Positions 33,846 to 43,303 of a DNA stretch of 64,000 nucleotides are shown here, piece after piece. Origin of the DNA: Vicinamibacterales bacterium (GTDB lineage: Bacteria > Acidobacteriota > Vicinamibacteria > Vicinamibacterales > UBA2999); contig JAWKHS010000011.1 in assembly GCA_041394705.1 (NCBI GenBank), forward strand, positions 62,001 to 126,000, given 5' to 3'. The notes beneath the pieces were generated by a model. It was not told the DNA's origin. It saw only the letters and a list, made by a program, of their open reading frames with translations, and did not search any database. The translations under genes were made by a program, and so were the position numbers. The first letter of the stretch is position 1, and each line of letters opens with the position of its first letter.

Positions 33846-35147
33846 ATGACGAGTCGAACCCTGGCGATCGTTGTCGTGGCGGCGGTGGCGGGGAGCGCTC
33901 CGGCGCTCCGCGCCCAGCGCGCCGCAGGCACCCAGCCGGCCCGAGGCACATCGGCGCTCCAGGCCCCGCAGCCGCGAGGCGATTCAACGCCCCGCGCCCC
34001 CCTGGGGGCGAACGCGCTCGCCGCCGGCCCCGGCACGCCGGCCGAGCGCAAGATCGCACTGGCGAAGGAGAAGATCGCCGGCGCCCCGGACCACGCGCAC
34101 GGCTTCACCGACCTCGCCCTGGCGCTCACGCAGCGCGCTCGCGAGACGGCCGATCCCCGCTACTACGTCGAAGCGGACGCGATGGTCCAGAAAGCGTTGG
34201 AGCTCCAGCCCAACGACTTCGAGGCCCTGAAGGTGCGGACGTGGGCGCTGCTCGGTCAGCACAAGTTCGCGGCGGCACTCGAGCTCGCCACCGCCCTCAA
34301 CACGCGCGTGCCCGACGACCTGATGGTGTACGGCATGCTCACCGACGCCAACATCGAGCTCGGCCGCTACGACGAGGCCGAGGCGTCGGCCCAGTGGATG
34401 CTGGATCTCCGGCCCGGCAACATCCCGGCCTTCACCCGCACGGCCTACCTGCGCGAGCTGTTCGGCGATCTCGAGGGCGCGCTGGAACTGATGACGGGCG
34501 TCATGAACCGCATGCCGTTCCAGGAGACCGAGGACCGGGCGTGGGTCCTGACGCAGATCGGCCACCTGGAGCTCCTCCAGGGCAGGCACGACGCCGCGGA
34601 GCAGGCATTGCAGCAGGCGCTGGCGCTCTTCCCGGACTATCACTACGCGCTGGGCGGCCTGGCCGACGTGCGGACCGCCCAGAAGCGGTTCCGCGAGGCG
34701 GCGGACCTCCAGGCCCGTCGCTACGCGCGCGCGCCGCATCCCGAGAACCTGTACGAGCTGGCCGAGGCCGAGGCGCGGGCCGGTCGTTCTGAGGACGCGG
34801 CGGCCAGCTATCGGGCCTTCGAGAAGGGCGCGCTGGCCGAGTCGGCGGGTGACGACAACGCGAACCGCGAGCTCATCGCCTACTACGCCGGGCCCGGGAA
34901 GAAGCCGGCGGAGGCGCTGCGGATCGCGGAGCGGGAGATCGCGCGGCGCGGCGACGTCTACACGCGCGACGCCTACGCGTGGGCCCTGTTCAAGAACGGC
35001 CGGACGGCCGACGCCCGCAATGAGATCGCGAAGGTGCTCGACGTGGGTGTCCGGCATCCGCGGGTGCTGGAGCACGCGGCCCTCATCCGGGCGGGCGCGC
35101 CGAAGGACACCAGCACGGCCAGCGAGACTAGGTCGCCTCGCCGCTGA
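33846..35147 (+). CDS. Secreted TPR-repeat protein paired with DUF4331
   Basis: 433 residues. A signal peptide (about 1-24) is followed by a Pro/Ala-rich linker (to about 70) and then at least seven tetratricopeptide-like units: MVQKALELQPNDFEALKV, YGMLTDANIELGRYDEAEA, WVLTQIGHLELLQGRHDAAE and YRAFEKGALAES regions. TPR arrays mediate protein-protein contacts; export implies a periplasmic role. ATG 33846 is chosen because GGGGAG lies 8 nt upstream; an in-frame GTG at 33825 adds seven residues but lacks a site. It almost certainly shares an operon with the DUF4331 gene and may form a complex with its product. Confidence 0.85.
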   Translation: MTSRTLAIVVVAAVAGSAPALRAQRAAGTQPARGTSALQAPQPRGDSTPRAPLGANALAAGPGTPAERKIALAKEKIAGAPDHAHGFTDLALALTQRARETADPRYYVEADAMVQKALELQPNDFEALKVRTWALLGQHKFAAALELATALNTRVPDDLMVYGMLTDANIELGRYDEAEASAQWMLDLRPGNIPAFTRTAYLRELFGDLEGALELMTGVMNRMPFQETEDRAWVLTQIGHLELLQGRHDAAEQALQQALALFPDYHYALGGLADVRTAQKRFREAADLQARRYARAPHPENLYELAEAEARAGRSEDAAASYRAFEKGALAESAGDDNANRELIAYYAGPGKKPAEALRIAEREIARRGDVYTRDAYAWALFKNGRTADARNEIAKVLDVGVRHPRVLEHAALIRAGAPKDTSTASETRSPRR

Positions 35148-35242
35148 GAACGCGGCGACGGAACGAGACCGCTGGAGGCCATCGGCGGCGGCCCTGCTGT
35201 GGGCCGCCGCCGACGCCGCGTACGGCGCCCGCCGACGACAGG

Positions 35243-35794
35243 TCAGGCGGGCAGGTAGTCCTCGATGGCGCCCACGATGAGCACGTCGGCGCCGTCCACG
35301 GTGGTGATCTCGGCGTGCGACGACCCGTCGTCGGCATGGTGGAAGTCGCCGGCGTGCAGCGTCCGTCCGTCGATGACGACCGAGCCGCGCACCACGTAGC
35401 ACTCCTCGGGACCGTGGTGCTGGTGCGACGGGTAGATTGCGCCGGGCTCGGCCCGGAGGAACAGCGTGGCCATGCCCCGGGCCTGGTCCACGGCCAGCAC
35501 GCGGCCGCGGATGCCCGGGAACGGCGTGTCGAACCAGTCGCCGTCCGAGGCGTGGAGCGTGTAGCGGCCCGGCGTGCGAACAGCGGCCAGCACACGCTCC
35601 CGGACGTGGGGCGGCGGCACGACCGGCGGAACGGCGGCCGCCAGGGCGGCGGTCGTCTCGTACAGCGTCGCCACGGCCCGGCGGGTGTCCTCGGGCAGGG
35701 CGGCCAGCCGCGCCGCCAGCTCGCGCTGCTCGTCGGCGTCGAGCGCGCCGGCCGCGTCGGCCAGGGCAAGGGCTTCGACGTCGTCGGGAATCAT
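35243..35794 (-). CDS. ChrR-like cupin anti-sigma factor
   Basis: 183 residues. The N-terminal region (1-60) is helical and acidic, like an anti-sigma domain; the C-terminal region (about 75-180) is a cupin with probable metal ligands H124, H126, E130/E131 and H160 (HQHHGPEECYVVRG). ChrR of Rhodobacter combines a zinc anti-sigma domain with a cupin and releases sigma-E on singlet-oxygen stress. The N-terminal domain here contains no Cys and no HxxxCxxC zinc motif, so if it binds sigma it does so without that zinc site. Its ATG overlaps the sigma-factor stop by 4 nt (ATGA), which supports co-production with its partner. Confidence 0.8.
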   Translation of the reverse strand: MIPDDVEALALADAAGALDADEQRELAARLAALPEDTRRAVATLYETTAALAAAVPPVVPPPHVRERVLAAVRTPGRYTLHASDGDWFDTPFPGIRGRVLAVDQARGMATLFLRAEPGAIYPSHQHHGPEECYVVRGSVVIDGRTLHAGDFHHADDGSSHAEITTVDGADVLIVGAIEDYLPA

Positions 35795-36390
35795 GTGACC
35801 TGCTCCAGGCGCCCCCGCATCGTCATGAGACCGGTGCGGATGCGCGTCTTCACCGTGCCGAGCGGCATGCCGAGGCGGGAGGCCAGCTCGTGGTGGGTGT
35901 AGCCCTCGAAAAAGGCCGCTTCGATCAGCTCGCGCTGGGCCGCGGGCAGCCCCTGCAGGGCGGCGCGCAGCGTGTTGGCCGTGGCGGCGTCCTGCGCGAC
36001 CACCTCCGGCGTGACCCGATCTTCCGGTTCCGCGACGGGCGTCTCCTGGCCGTCGCGGACGACCACCGGCTCGATGGAGATGTCACGGCGCACGCGCCTG
36101 GCGCGCAGGCGGTCGATGGCGCGGTTCCTGGCGATGCGAATCAGCCAGGCGGCCGGCGACCCCAGGCGCGGGTCGTAGGTCTCGGCGCGCGACCACACCC
36201 GGACGAAGGTCTCCTGCAGCACGTCGTCCGCGTCCGACGGATCGTGCAGGATGCGCAGGATCACACCGTAGGCCGTCGCGCTCCGACGGTCGTAGAACGC
36301 GGCCAGCGCCTGCTCGTCACGGGCGGCGATGCGTCCGAGCAGCGCGAGGTCCTCGGTGGCGGGAGACGCCGCGGCCGACACGGCCGGCAT
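35791..36390 (-). CDS. ECF RNA polymerase sigma factor
   Basis: 199 residues from ATG 36390; an in-frame upstream start at 36498 would add an unconvincing 36-residue Arg/Pro-rich extension. Region 2 is RRSATAYGVILRILHDPSDA, then DVLQETFVRVWSRAETYDPR, the classic core-binding and -10 recognition segment. Region 4 is ELIEAAFFEGYTHHELASRL with GTVKTRIRTGL, the helix-turn-helix for the -35. It is translationally coupled to the ChrR-like cupin gene, so it is probably held inactive until a signal such as oxidative or photo-oxidative stress. The carotenoid locus in this window would fit such a regulon, but no direct link is visible. Confidence 0.92.
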   Translation of the reverse strand: MPAVSAAASPATEDLALLGRIAARDEQALAAFYDRRSATAYGVILRILHDPSDADDVLQETFVRVWSRAETYDPRLGSPAAWLIRIARNRAIDRLRARRVRRDISIEPVVVRDGQETPVAEPEDRVTPEVVAQDAATANTLRAALQGLPAAQRELIEAAFFEGYTHHELASRLGMPLGTVKTRIRTGLMTMRGRLEQVT

Positions 36391-36563
36391 CGTGACACAG
36401 CCCTTCCAGGCCAGACAAGGCATCGCCGCCGAGCGGGGCCTCCAGGAGCCCGGCAGCCGACGATGGGCCGGCGCCGGGGCGAGCGGGATCGCGAACATGA
36501 CCTGCTGATCCCTACGTCACGCGCCGTCGTCCGGATTGAACCGCGCCGGACGCGCGCTGCGTC

Positions 36564-36574
36564 GTAAGGGGTTG
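36564..36574 (+). promoter_or_regulatory. Shared promoter-like element GTAAGGGGTTG, copy 1
   Basis: GTAAGGGGTTG lies 80 nt before the FAD oxidoreductase start. The same 11-mer occurs on the same relative strand at 63135-63145 upstream of a secreted-protein gene. It sits in the 264-nt region divergent from the ECF sigma gene and may be a target site for that or another sigma factor. Nothing else is recognisable in this gap. Confidence 0.35.
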
Positions 36575-36654
36575 GCCGGTCGCTCCCCAATCCACTCGGC
36601 CAGCGCCTCCGTAGATGCCGTCGGGCGGCTCGACCGTCCACGGAGGTTGCCGTC

Positions 36655-38022
36655 ATGTCCGCAGAATCCCCCCGCGCCGGGCACGCCATCGTGCTCGGCG
36701 GCAGCCTGGCCGGCCTGCTCGCGGCCAGGGTCCTCACCGATCACTTCGGCACGGTCACGCTCGTGGAACGCGACGTCCTCCCGTCCGACCCGAGCCACCG
36801 CCGGGGAGTGCCCCAGGGCCAGCACACGCATGGCCTGCTCGCCAGCGGGAGCCGGACGCTGGAACACCTGTTCCCGGGGTTCCTCGAGGCCATGATCGGC
36901 GCCGGCGCGCTGCCGTGCGACATCGTCCGCGATATCCGCTGGTTCTTCGAGGGCGCGGCGCTGGCTGGGCCGGCCAGCGGCGTGGACGGGCTGATGGCAT
37001 CGCGTCCGTTCCTCGAGGCCGGCATCCGCCGCCGGACCGTGGCGCTGCCGAACCTGCGGGTGCGCGACGACGCACAGGCCGTCGGCCTCGTCGGCACGAA
37101 GGACGGCGATCGCGTCACGGGCGTGACCCTCGCGACGGGCGAGGCCCTCGCGGCGGACCTGATCGTGGACGCCAGCGGTCGGGGGTCGAGGGCGCCGGAC
37201 TGGCTGCGGTCCCTCGGCTACGCCGCGCCGGCCGAGGACCGCATCGAGATCGGACTCGGGTACACGACGCGGACGTTCCGTCGAGCGCCGGGGCAGTACG
37301 AGGCGCTGGGCACGGTGATTCCGCCGACGCCGGACGGCAAGCGCGGCGGCGTCATGGCGGCCCAGGAAGGCGACCGGTGGACGGTGACGCTCATCTCGCA
37401 TTTCGTGCCGCCGGCGCCGCGCGACCTCGAGCGCTTCCGCTGGTTCGCCTCGCTGCTCCCGTCGCCCGCCATCCACACCGTCGTCCGGTCGGCCGCGCCG
37501 CTGGACGACGGCGTGACGTCCCGGTTCCCGGCGAGCCTCAGGAAACGGTACGAGCGGCTCGACCGGTTCCCGGAGGGCTTCGTCGTGATGGGCGATGCGC
37601 TGTGCAGCTTCAACCCGATCTACGGGCAGGGCATGTCGGTGGCGGCGCTCGAGGCCGTGGCCCTCGACGCCGCGCTGCGCGCCGGCCTGGCGGGGATCGG
37701 CCCACGCTTCTTCCGGAAGGCCGCACCGATCGTCGACACGCCGTGGATGACGGCGGCCGGCAACGACCTGAAGATGCCGGAGGCCGTCGGGAAGCGAAGC
37801 CTGGGCGGACGGGTCGTCAACGCCTACATGGCGCGGCTGCACCGCGCGGCCCACACCGACGACGCCGTCGCCCTGGCCTTCCTGCGCGTGGCCAATCTGA
37901 TCGCGCCGCCGTCGGTGCTCCTGGCGCCCGGCATGGCGTGGCGGGTCTGGCGGCGCGGGGCGGCCGCCCGCGGGATGGCCCCGCGGCCGATGACCGGCAT
38001 GCGTCAGCCTGGACGCGCCTGA
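36655..38022 (+). CDS. FAD-dependent oxidoreductase (aromatic-hydroxylase/geranylgeranyl-reductase fold)
   Basis: 455 residues, class-A flavoprotein monooxygenase fold. The N-terminal dinucleotide-binding motif is degenerate but present (VLGGSLAGLLAARVL, about 13-27), followed by the acidic ribose-binding residue in LVERD. The second FAD motif is GDALCSFNPIYGQGMSVAAL (about 312-331). Family members hydroxylate aromatic compounds or reduce isoprenoids; no substrate-specific feature can be named. RGVPQGQHTHGLLASG near 43-58 is shared with uncharacterised actinobacterial-type homologues. The 3' end overlaps the convergent GT-C-type gene by 19 nt. Confidence 0.85.
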   Translation: MSAESPRAGHAIVLGGSLAGLLAARVLTDHFGTVTLVERDVLPSDPSHRRGVPQGQHTHGLLASGSRTLEHLFPGFLEAMIGAGALPCDIVRDIRWFFEGAALAGPASGVDGLMASRPFLEAGIRRRTVALPNLRVRDDAQAVGLVGTKDGDRVTGVTLATGEALAADLIVDASGRGSRAPDWLRSLGYAAPAEDRIEIGLGYTTRTFRRAPGQYEALGTVIPPTPDGKRGGVMAAQEGDRWTVTLISHFVPPAPRDLERFRWFASLLPSPAIHTVVRSAAPLDDGVTSRFPASLRKRYERLDRFPEGFVVMGDALCSFNPIYGQGMSVAALEAVALDAALRAGLAGIGPRFFRKAAPIVDTPWMTAAGNDLKMPEAVGKRSLGGRVVNAYMARLHRAAHTDDAVALAFLRVANLIAPPSVLLAPGMAWRVWRRGAAARGMAPRPMTGMRQPGRA

Positions 38023-39851
38023 GAGCCCGCCGTCCCGAGGCGTCGATAGAGCGTGAGCGACACACCGGCGTCGTCGACGCGGAACCGGCGCACCACCCTG
38101 TGGGTACCGGCGGCGACCAGGCGGCCGGCGAGCGCCGTCGCCCGCGCGTTCTCGGCCACGTTGGCGGGCGGCCAGGTCACGTCGACCAGCGGCGCGACGT
38201 ACAGGACGAAGGGGGCCGCGTCAAGGAAACGCGCGTCCGCCACGCGCAGCACCTCGCGCGGGAAGTCCGCGGCACCCGCGGGAGGGCCGAGGTGCCAGGC
38301 GAGCAGGCCGGGTGGCGCGGTCTCCAGGCGGCCGACGACGAGCAGCCGATCCGCCGCGGTGGCCGCGCGAATCGAGGCCAGCGCCGACGCCAGGGCCGGA
38401 CTCTCGATGTAGTGCTCGCGGGCGTGGCGCTCGAAGGCCGCGCTGGACGTCGCGCGGCCGGCGCCCGCCACCGCGGCCGCGCACAGGACGGCCGCCAGCG
38501 CCGCGGCCGCACGCGCAGGCCAGCGCGCGGTCAGCGCGCCCAGGGCGGCGGCGCTCGCGAGCCAGAAGGGCGGGAGCGCGAGCAGCACGAAGCGAGGGTC
38601 GCGGGTGGGGTGCAGCGTGACCAGCACGAACTGCAGGATCGCGCTCATCACGAGCAGACGCACGAGCGGCGCCGACGATCGCCAGCGGACCAGCGCCAGG
38701 AGGAAGCCGCCGAGGGCGAGCCCGGCGAGGGCGTCGTGCAGGAAGAAGTCGGACCGCACCACGCCGAGGTACGCGGCCAGCCCCTGGCTGGCCGTGGGCT
38801 CGCCCATGGGGATGTTGACGAGCAGGTTCGCGGCGTCCTTGACGTGGTTCGGATACGGCGAGGCGAGCCACAGGGCCATCGGCGCGACGCAGCCGATCGC
38901 GAGCGGACGGAGGCGCGGGTCGGCCGCCCACAGCCGCGCCCAGTCGATGCGGCCGTGCCGGTGCAGCCACCAGACCCGCAGCAGGGCGCCGTACAGGAGC
39001 GGATGCGCCAGATAGCCAACCGTGCGGAGGGCGACGCGCTGTCCGGCGATGGTGAACGCGGTGCCGCCCGTGACCAGGAGAAGCCCGAGGAGGAGCAGGT
39101 AGAGGGCCGCCACGCGGCGCGCGGGGGTGGCCACCAGCGCGCGAGCCAGGGCAGCGGCCGACGCGGCCCGCGCCTGCCACGAGCGGCCGGTCGTTCCGGT
39201 CAGATAGACGTGAAGGACGAGCGGCGCCGCCAGCAGCAGGAAGTAGTTGTACTTGGTGAAGAGGAGCGCGGTCAGCGACAGCGCGAACGCCCAGGCCGCC
39301 ACGGGCCGCCGGCTCCGCTCGAACCAGACGTGACTGGCGACGACCACGGCCTGCGCCATCGCGCCAGGCATCTCGGTCATGGCGAGCGAGGCGTAGGCCA
39401 GGAGGAACGGCGACGTCGCCGCGAAGCCCAGGAAGATCGCGGCGCCGACCAGGGCGCGGCGGCCCGACTGCAGGGCCAGGGCGGCCACGCTCGCCGACAG
39501 CGCCACGACGAACGCCGCAAGGCCGCTCGCGAGGCCGGCGCGCGGCGTGCCCCCGAGCCCGGCATGGAACGGGATCTGCCAGAGCGAGGGGCCCGGGGGC
39601 CAGTAGCCCTGTTGCCAGAGGTCCCAGGCGAGGCGGTGAGGCTGCCCCGTGATCAGGTAGTGGTAGTCGGTCCAGCCGCTCAGCAGGTGCGCGGCCAGAT
39701 CCCATCGCGGGAGCAGCCCCGGCTCCGCCGCGAGACGGGTCGCGCGCCCCCACACGAGTGCGGCCGTGCAGACAGCGACGCTGCCGGTGGCCAGGACCAG
39801 CCCCCATCGCCAGACACGATCCGGGTCGACGCGGCGCTCCTGGGGCGGCAT
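38004..39851 (-). CDS. Polytopic GT-C (GT39/ArnT-like) glycosyltransferase family protein
   Basis: About 615 residues with 11-13 predicted membrane helices and a periplasmic C-terminal part of about 150 residues. The first periplasmic loop has an acidic residue in PRWDLAAHLL and DYHYLITG, where GT-C enzymes keep catalytic Asp residues. LAYASLAMTEMPG and FTKYNYFLLLAAPL are typical of ArnT/PMT-like proteins. They move sugars or other groups from polyprenyl-phosphate carriers to lipids or proteins at the outer face of the inner membrane. ATG 39851 is chosen because upstream in-frame codons (to 39980) are Arg/Pro-rich. No other glycan gene is adjacent. Confidence 0.75.
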   Translation of the reverse strand: MPPQERRVDPDRVWRWGLVLATGSVAVCTAALVWGRATRLAAEPGLLPRWDLAAHLLSGWTDYHYLITGQPHRLAWDLWQQGYWPPGPSLWQIPFHAGLGGTPRAGLASGLAAFVVALSASVAALALQSGRRALVGAAIFLGFAATSPFLLAYASLAMTEMPGAMAQAVVVASHVWFERSRRPVAAWAFALSLTALLFTKYNYFLLLAAPLVLHVYLTGTTGRSWQARAASAAALARALVATPARRVAALYLLLLGLLLVTGGTAFTIAGQRVALRTVGYLAHPLLYGALLRVWWLHRHGRIDWARLWAADPRLRPLAIGCVAPMALWLASPYPNHVKDAANLLVNIPMGEPTASQGLAAYLGVVRSDFFLHDALAGLALGGFLLALVRWRSSAPLVRLLVMSAILQFVLVTLHPTRDPRFVLLALPPFWLASAAALGALTARWPARAAAALAAVLCAAAVAGAGRATSSAAFERHAREHYIESPALASALASIRAATAADRLLVVGRLETAPPGLLAWHLGPPAGAADFPREVLRVADARFLDAAPFVLYVAPLVDVTWPPANVAENARATALAGRLVAAGTHRVVRRFRVDDAGVSLTLYRRLGTAGSQARPG

Positions 39852-39998
39852 CGGCCGCCGATCTGCAGAAGGCGCGCCAGTGCCCGCGAGCGGCGGCGTG
39901 CCGGTGGCCACGAGGCAGGGCCTCGGGTCGTGGCGGGAGTGTGGTCGGGCAGCCACGCGTCCGTGGTCACCCGGCCACACGGCCGGCGCGAGCGCCGG

Positions 39999-42900
39999 CT
40001 ACTTCACGGGCGTGAAGATCACGCCGGCGCCGACCAGGTCGCGCACCAGGCCCGGCATCCGCTTGCCGGCGGCGTCGGCGTCCTGGACCACCTTCGGCAG
40101 GTCGGCGCGCACCTCGCGGATCTGCGCCGTCTGCGTCGTGGTGGGCACGGACGTCGAGCCCATGATGGCGTTCTTCAACTGGCCGATCCGCCCGCGGACG
40201 TTCTGGTTGCCGCCGCCGAATCCCCCGCCGCCGCCCGGGCCGCCGAGCCCGAGGCGCGTGCGCAGCCGCTGCAGCTCAGACGACAGGGCGTCCATCGACT
40301 TCTTCACGTCGGGCGGCACGGTGGCGTTCCGCGTCTGCTGCTCGAGCACGCGCAGCTGCGCGCTGGCGGTCTGCACGATGGCCGCGGCATCGGTCGCCTG
40401 CTGCTGGAGCTGGTGCAGGTCGCGGGCGGTCTCGAACCACGTCCGGCGATCCGCGTCGCTGATCTGGATGTCCGGGTCCCCCTTCACGGTGACGTTCACC
40501 GTCTGGACGTCCTTGCCGTCCACCCTCAGCGTGGCGCGGTAGGTGCCGGGCACCACGAGCGGGCCGTTGTTGCCGCCCCCGCCGAATCCGCCGCCGCCTC
40601 CGCCACCCCCCTGTCCACCGGGGGCCGGCGGCAGCGGCTTCAGCGGCTGGATGCGCAGGTCCCACTTCACGATCTGGAGGCCCGCCGTGTTGAGGCCGCG
40701 CATCTCGTCGCCCGCGATCTCGCGGATCTGGGTCGAGCCGTCGCGGATCACCCAGCTCACCTGCTTGGCGTCGGCGCCGAGCCGGTAGGCCAGCGTGGCG
40801 CCCGGGGCGGGATTCAGCCCCAGGAACTGCATGTCGCCCTCGAAGCCCTTCATCTTGTCGTTGGCCTGGTTGAACGCCGTGGCGGGTTCCGGATCGAACG
40901 CGAAGGTGCCGGCGGCCTGGGCCTTCGCCCACTGCTGGATGATGCCGGCGTCGTCGAGAATCCAGACGCCGCGCGCGTGCGAGGCCAGGATGAGGTCGTT
41001 CTCGCGCGGGTGGATCTTGATCTCGTACACCGGCATCGTCGGCAGGTTCGCCTTCACGCGCGTCCACGCGCCGCCGCGGTTGAACGACACCCAGAGCCCC
41101 GTCTCGGTGCCCAGGTACAGCAGGTCCGCGTTCTTCGGGTCCTCGAAGATGGTCCGGGCCACCTCGCCCTTGGGCAGGTTGTTGACGAGGGACTTCGTCG
41201 TGGCGCCGAAGTCGGTGGTGGCGAACACGTAGGTGCCGTAGTCGCCGCCGCGGTGCCCGTCGAAGGTCACGTAGGCCGTGCCGTCGGCGTGCTGCGAGGG
41301 CACGACGTCCGACACGTAGGTCCACTTGGGCACGCCAGCGAAGTTCGCGGTGACGTTCGCCCAGCTCTTGCCGCCGTCGCGGGTCACGCTGACGACGCCG
41401 TCGTCGGTCCCGGTCCAGATGACGCCGGCCCGCCGCGCGGATTCCTCGAGCGTCACGATAGTGCCCCAGGTGGTGATGCCGTCGTTCCTGGCGATCTTCA
41501 CCTCCGTGTCCTTCGTGTCCATGATCGACAGCGTCTCGCGGTTCGTGTTCGTCGAGAGGTCGCCGCTGATGGGCGCGAAGGAGCGGCCGCGGTCGCTCGA
41601 CTTCATCAGCATGTGGGCGCCGACGTAGATGACGCGCGGGTCGTGGGGCGAGAGCTGCATCGCCGTGTCCCAGTTGTAGCGATACGACGTCGGATCCCCT
41701 TCCTTCACCTCGAGCGGCTCGGGCCGGACGGTGGTCCGTTCGTTCGTCGTCCGATCCACGCGGCTCATGCGGCCATCCTGCGATTCGCCGTAGACGACGC
41801 GCTCGTCGGTCGGATCCATCAGGGGCTGGAACCCGTCGCCGCCCGTGATCACGTACCAGTCGTCGTTGGCGATCCCGGAGTTGGTGCGCGTGGCGCTCGG
41901 CCCGCACCACGTGTTGTTGTCCTGCAGGCCCGCGCACACATGGTAGAAGGGCGTCCGCATGTCGAACGCGACGTGATACGCCTGGGCGAACACCAGGTTC
42001 GGCAGGAACGACCAGTGCTCGGCGCGGTCCCGCGAGATGCTGACGCCGCCGTCGTTCCCGATCATCAGGTAGCGGGGGTTGCGCGGATCGATCCACATCG
42101 CGTGATGGTCCACGTGGATGCGCTCGGCGCCGTCGTTCCTGAAGGTCTTGCCGGCGTCGTCGGACACGTGCAGCTGCACGCCGAGGACGTAGATGCGCGA
42201 GTCGGTCTGGGGGTCGATGCGGATCTGGCTGAAGTACATCGGCCGCGGGTTGACGTCGCTCATCTTGCGCCAGTGGGCGCCGGCGTCGTCGGTGCGGTAG
42301 ACGCCGCTCCCGGTGGCGTGCTCCACACGGGCGTAGAGGACGTTCGGATTGGCGCGGTAGACGTCCATCCCGATGCGGCCCTTCGGGCCGGCCGGGATGC
42401 CGTCCTCGATCCGGGCCCAGGTCTCGCCCGCGTCCATCGACTTCCAGATGCCGCTGCCGGGACCGCCCCCGTTCATGCCCCACTGGGCGCGGCGGCGCTG
42501 GTAGGTGGCCGCGTACAGCACCTTGTTGTTCGACGGATCCATGACGAGTTCGGTGGCGCCGGTGTCGTCGTCCACGACGAGCGTCCGCTTCCAGGTGGCA
42601 CCGCCGTCGGTGGTCTTGTAGACGCCCCGCTCGCCGCCGGCGCCCCACAGGTCCCCGAGGGCCGCCACGTAGACGACGTCGAAGTCCACCGGGTCCACGA
42701 GCACGCGGGCGATGTGCTTCGACTGCCGGAGGCCCATGTTCTTCCACGTCAGGCCGCCGTCGGTGGACTTGAAGATGCCGTCGCCCCACGAGGAGGACTG
42801 GCGGTTGTTGTTCTCGCCCGTGCCCGCCCACACGAGATTGGCGTCGGTGGGCGCGATGGCGATGTCGCCAACCGAGGACGTCGACTCGTTGTCGAAGACC

Positions 42901-43178
42901 GGCGTGAAGGTGACGCCGCCGTTGGTGGTCTTGTGGATGCCGCCCGTCGCGGCCGCCACATAGAAGGTGGACGGGTCGCTTTCGAGGACGGCGAAGTCGT
43001 CCACGCGCCCCGACGGCGCGCCGGGACCGATCTGGCGGAACGCCAGGCGGTCCAGCGGCCCGCTGCCGGCCGACTTCTCCGTCATCGCCGGCGTGCGCGC
43101 CGGCGGCGCCTGGGCGGCCAGCGCCCCGGCGAGTGCCACGAATCCGACGAGCGTGAGCGAGAGAGTGGACTTGCGCAT
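39999..43178 (-). CDS. Secreted VPS10/sortilin-like BNR-repeat beta-propeller protein
   Basis: 1059 residues from ATG 43178, where a signal peptide (KSTLSLTLVGFVALAGALAA) begins. The body contains many sialidase-type BNR blades with the pattern G-x-x-KTTDGGATW or KSTDGGLTWKN, forming a 10-bladed VPS10-like propeller (about 40-800). After it comes an Ig-like segment (about 850-920), Gly-rich linkers (GGGGGGFGGGGNN) and a C-terminal helical region (about 930-1059) ending in FTPVK. Proteins of this architecture are frequent in Acidobacteriota and are secreted; their ligands are unknown. The annotation 'glycosyl hydrolase' sometimes given to them is not supported by any catalytic motif here. Confidence 0.85.
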   Translation of the reverse strand: MRKSTLSLTLVGFVALAGALAAQAPPARTPAMTEKSAGSGPLDRLAFRQIGPGAPSGRVDDFAVLESDPSTFYVAAATGGIHKTTNGGVTFTPVFDNESTSSVGDIAIAPTDANLVWAGTGENNNRQSSSWGDGIFKSTDGGLTWKNMGLRQSKHIARVLVDPVDFDVVYVAALGDLWGAGGERGVYKTTDGGATWKRTLVVDDDTGATELVMDPSNNKVLYAATYQRRRAQWGMNGGGPGSGIWKSMDAGETWARIEDGIPAGPKGRIGMDVYRANPNVLYARVEHATGSGVYRTDDAGAHWRKMSDVNPRPMYFSQIRIDPQTDSRIYVLGVQLHVSDDAGKTFRNDGAERIHVDHHAMWIDPRNPRYLMIGNDGGVSISRDRAEHWSFLPNLVFAQAYHVAFDMRTPFYHVCAGLQDNNTWCGPSATRTNSGIANDDWYVITGGDGFQPLMDPTDERVVYGESQDGRMSRVDRTTNERTTVRPEPLEVKEGDPTSYRYNWDTAMQLSPHDPRVIYVGAHMLMKSSDRGRSFAPISGDLSTNTNRETLSIMDTKDTEVKIARNDGITTWGTIVTLEESARRAGVIWTGTDDGVVSVTRDGGKSWANVTANFAGVPKWTYVSDVVPSQHADGTAYVTFDGHRGGDYGTYVFATTDFGATTKSLVNNLPKGEVARTIFEDPKNADLLYLGTETGLWVSFNRGGAWTRVKANLPTMPVYEIKIHPRENDLILASHARGVWILDDAGIIQQWAKAQAAGTFAFDPEPATAFNQANDKMKGFEGDMQFLGLNPAPGATLAYRLGADAKQVSWVIRDGSTQIREIAGDEMRGLNTAGLQIVKWDLRIQPLKPLPPAPGGQGGGGGGGGFGGGGNNGPLVVPGTYRATLRVDGKDVQTVNVTVKGDPDIQISDADRRTWFETARDLHQLQQQATDAAAIVQTASAQLRVLEQQTRNATVPPDVKKSMDALSSELQRLRTRLGLGGPGGGGGFGGGNQNVRGRIGQLKNAIMGSTSVPTTTQTAQIREVRADLPKVVQDADAAGKRMPGLVRDLVGAGVIFTPVK

Positions 43179-43275
43179 GGTTGAGATTCGTCCTTCTGCA
43201 GCGAGACGGCGATGCGGCCGCGACCGCATCGCGGCCTGACAGCGTGGCAGCGTGCCCGTGGGCGGCGTGACGTCC

Positions 43276-43303
43276 GGTCCCTGGTCCCCGGTCCCCGGTC
43301 CCT
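43276..43303. repeat. Four tandem copies of a 7-bp GGTCCC(C/T) repeat
   Basis: GGTCCCT, GGTCCCC, GGTCCCC, GGTCCCT lie head to tail in the 322-nt gap between the divergent VPS10-like and glycine-zipper genes. The outer two copies end in T and the inner two in C. The rest of the gap holds no gene I can support; only the AGGAGG site just before 43501 is recognisable. Confidence 0.7.

Noticed and set aside
36615..43184. 2189-aa plus-strand ORF
   Set aside because: It runs across the oxidoreductase, GT-C and VPS10-like genes in wrong frames. Its composition is shadow-like and it has no motif or start signal.
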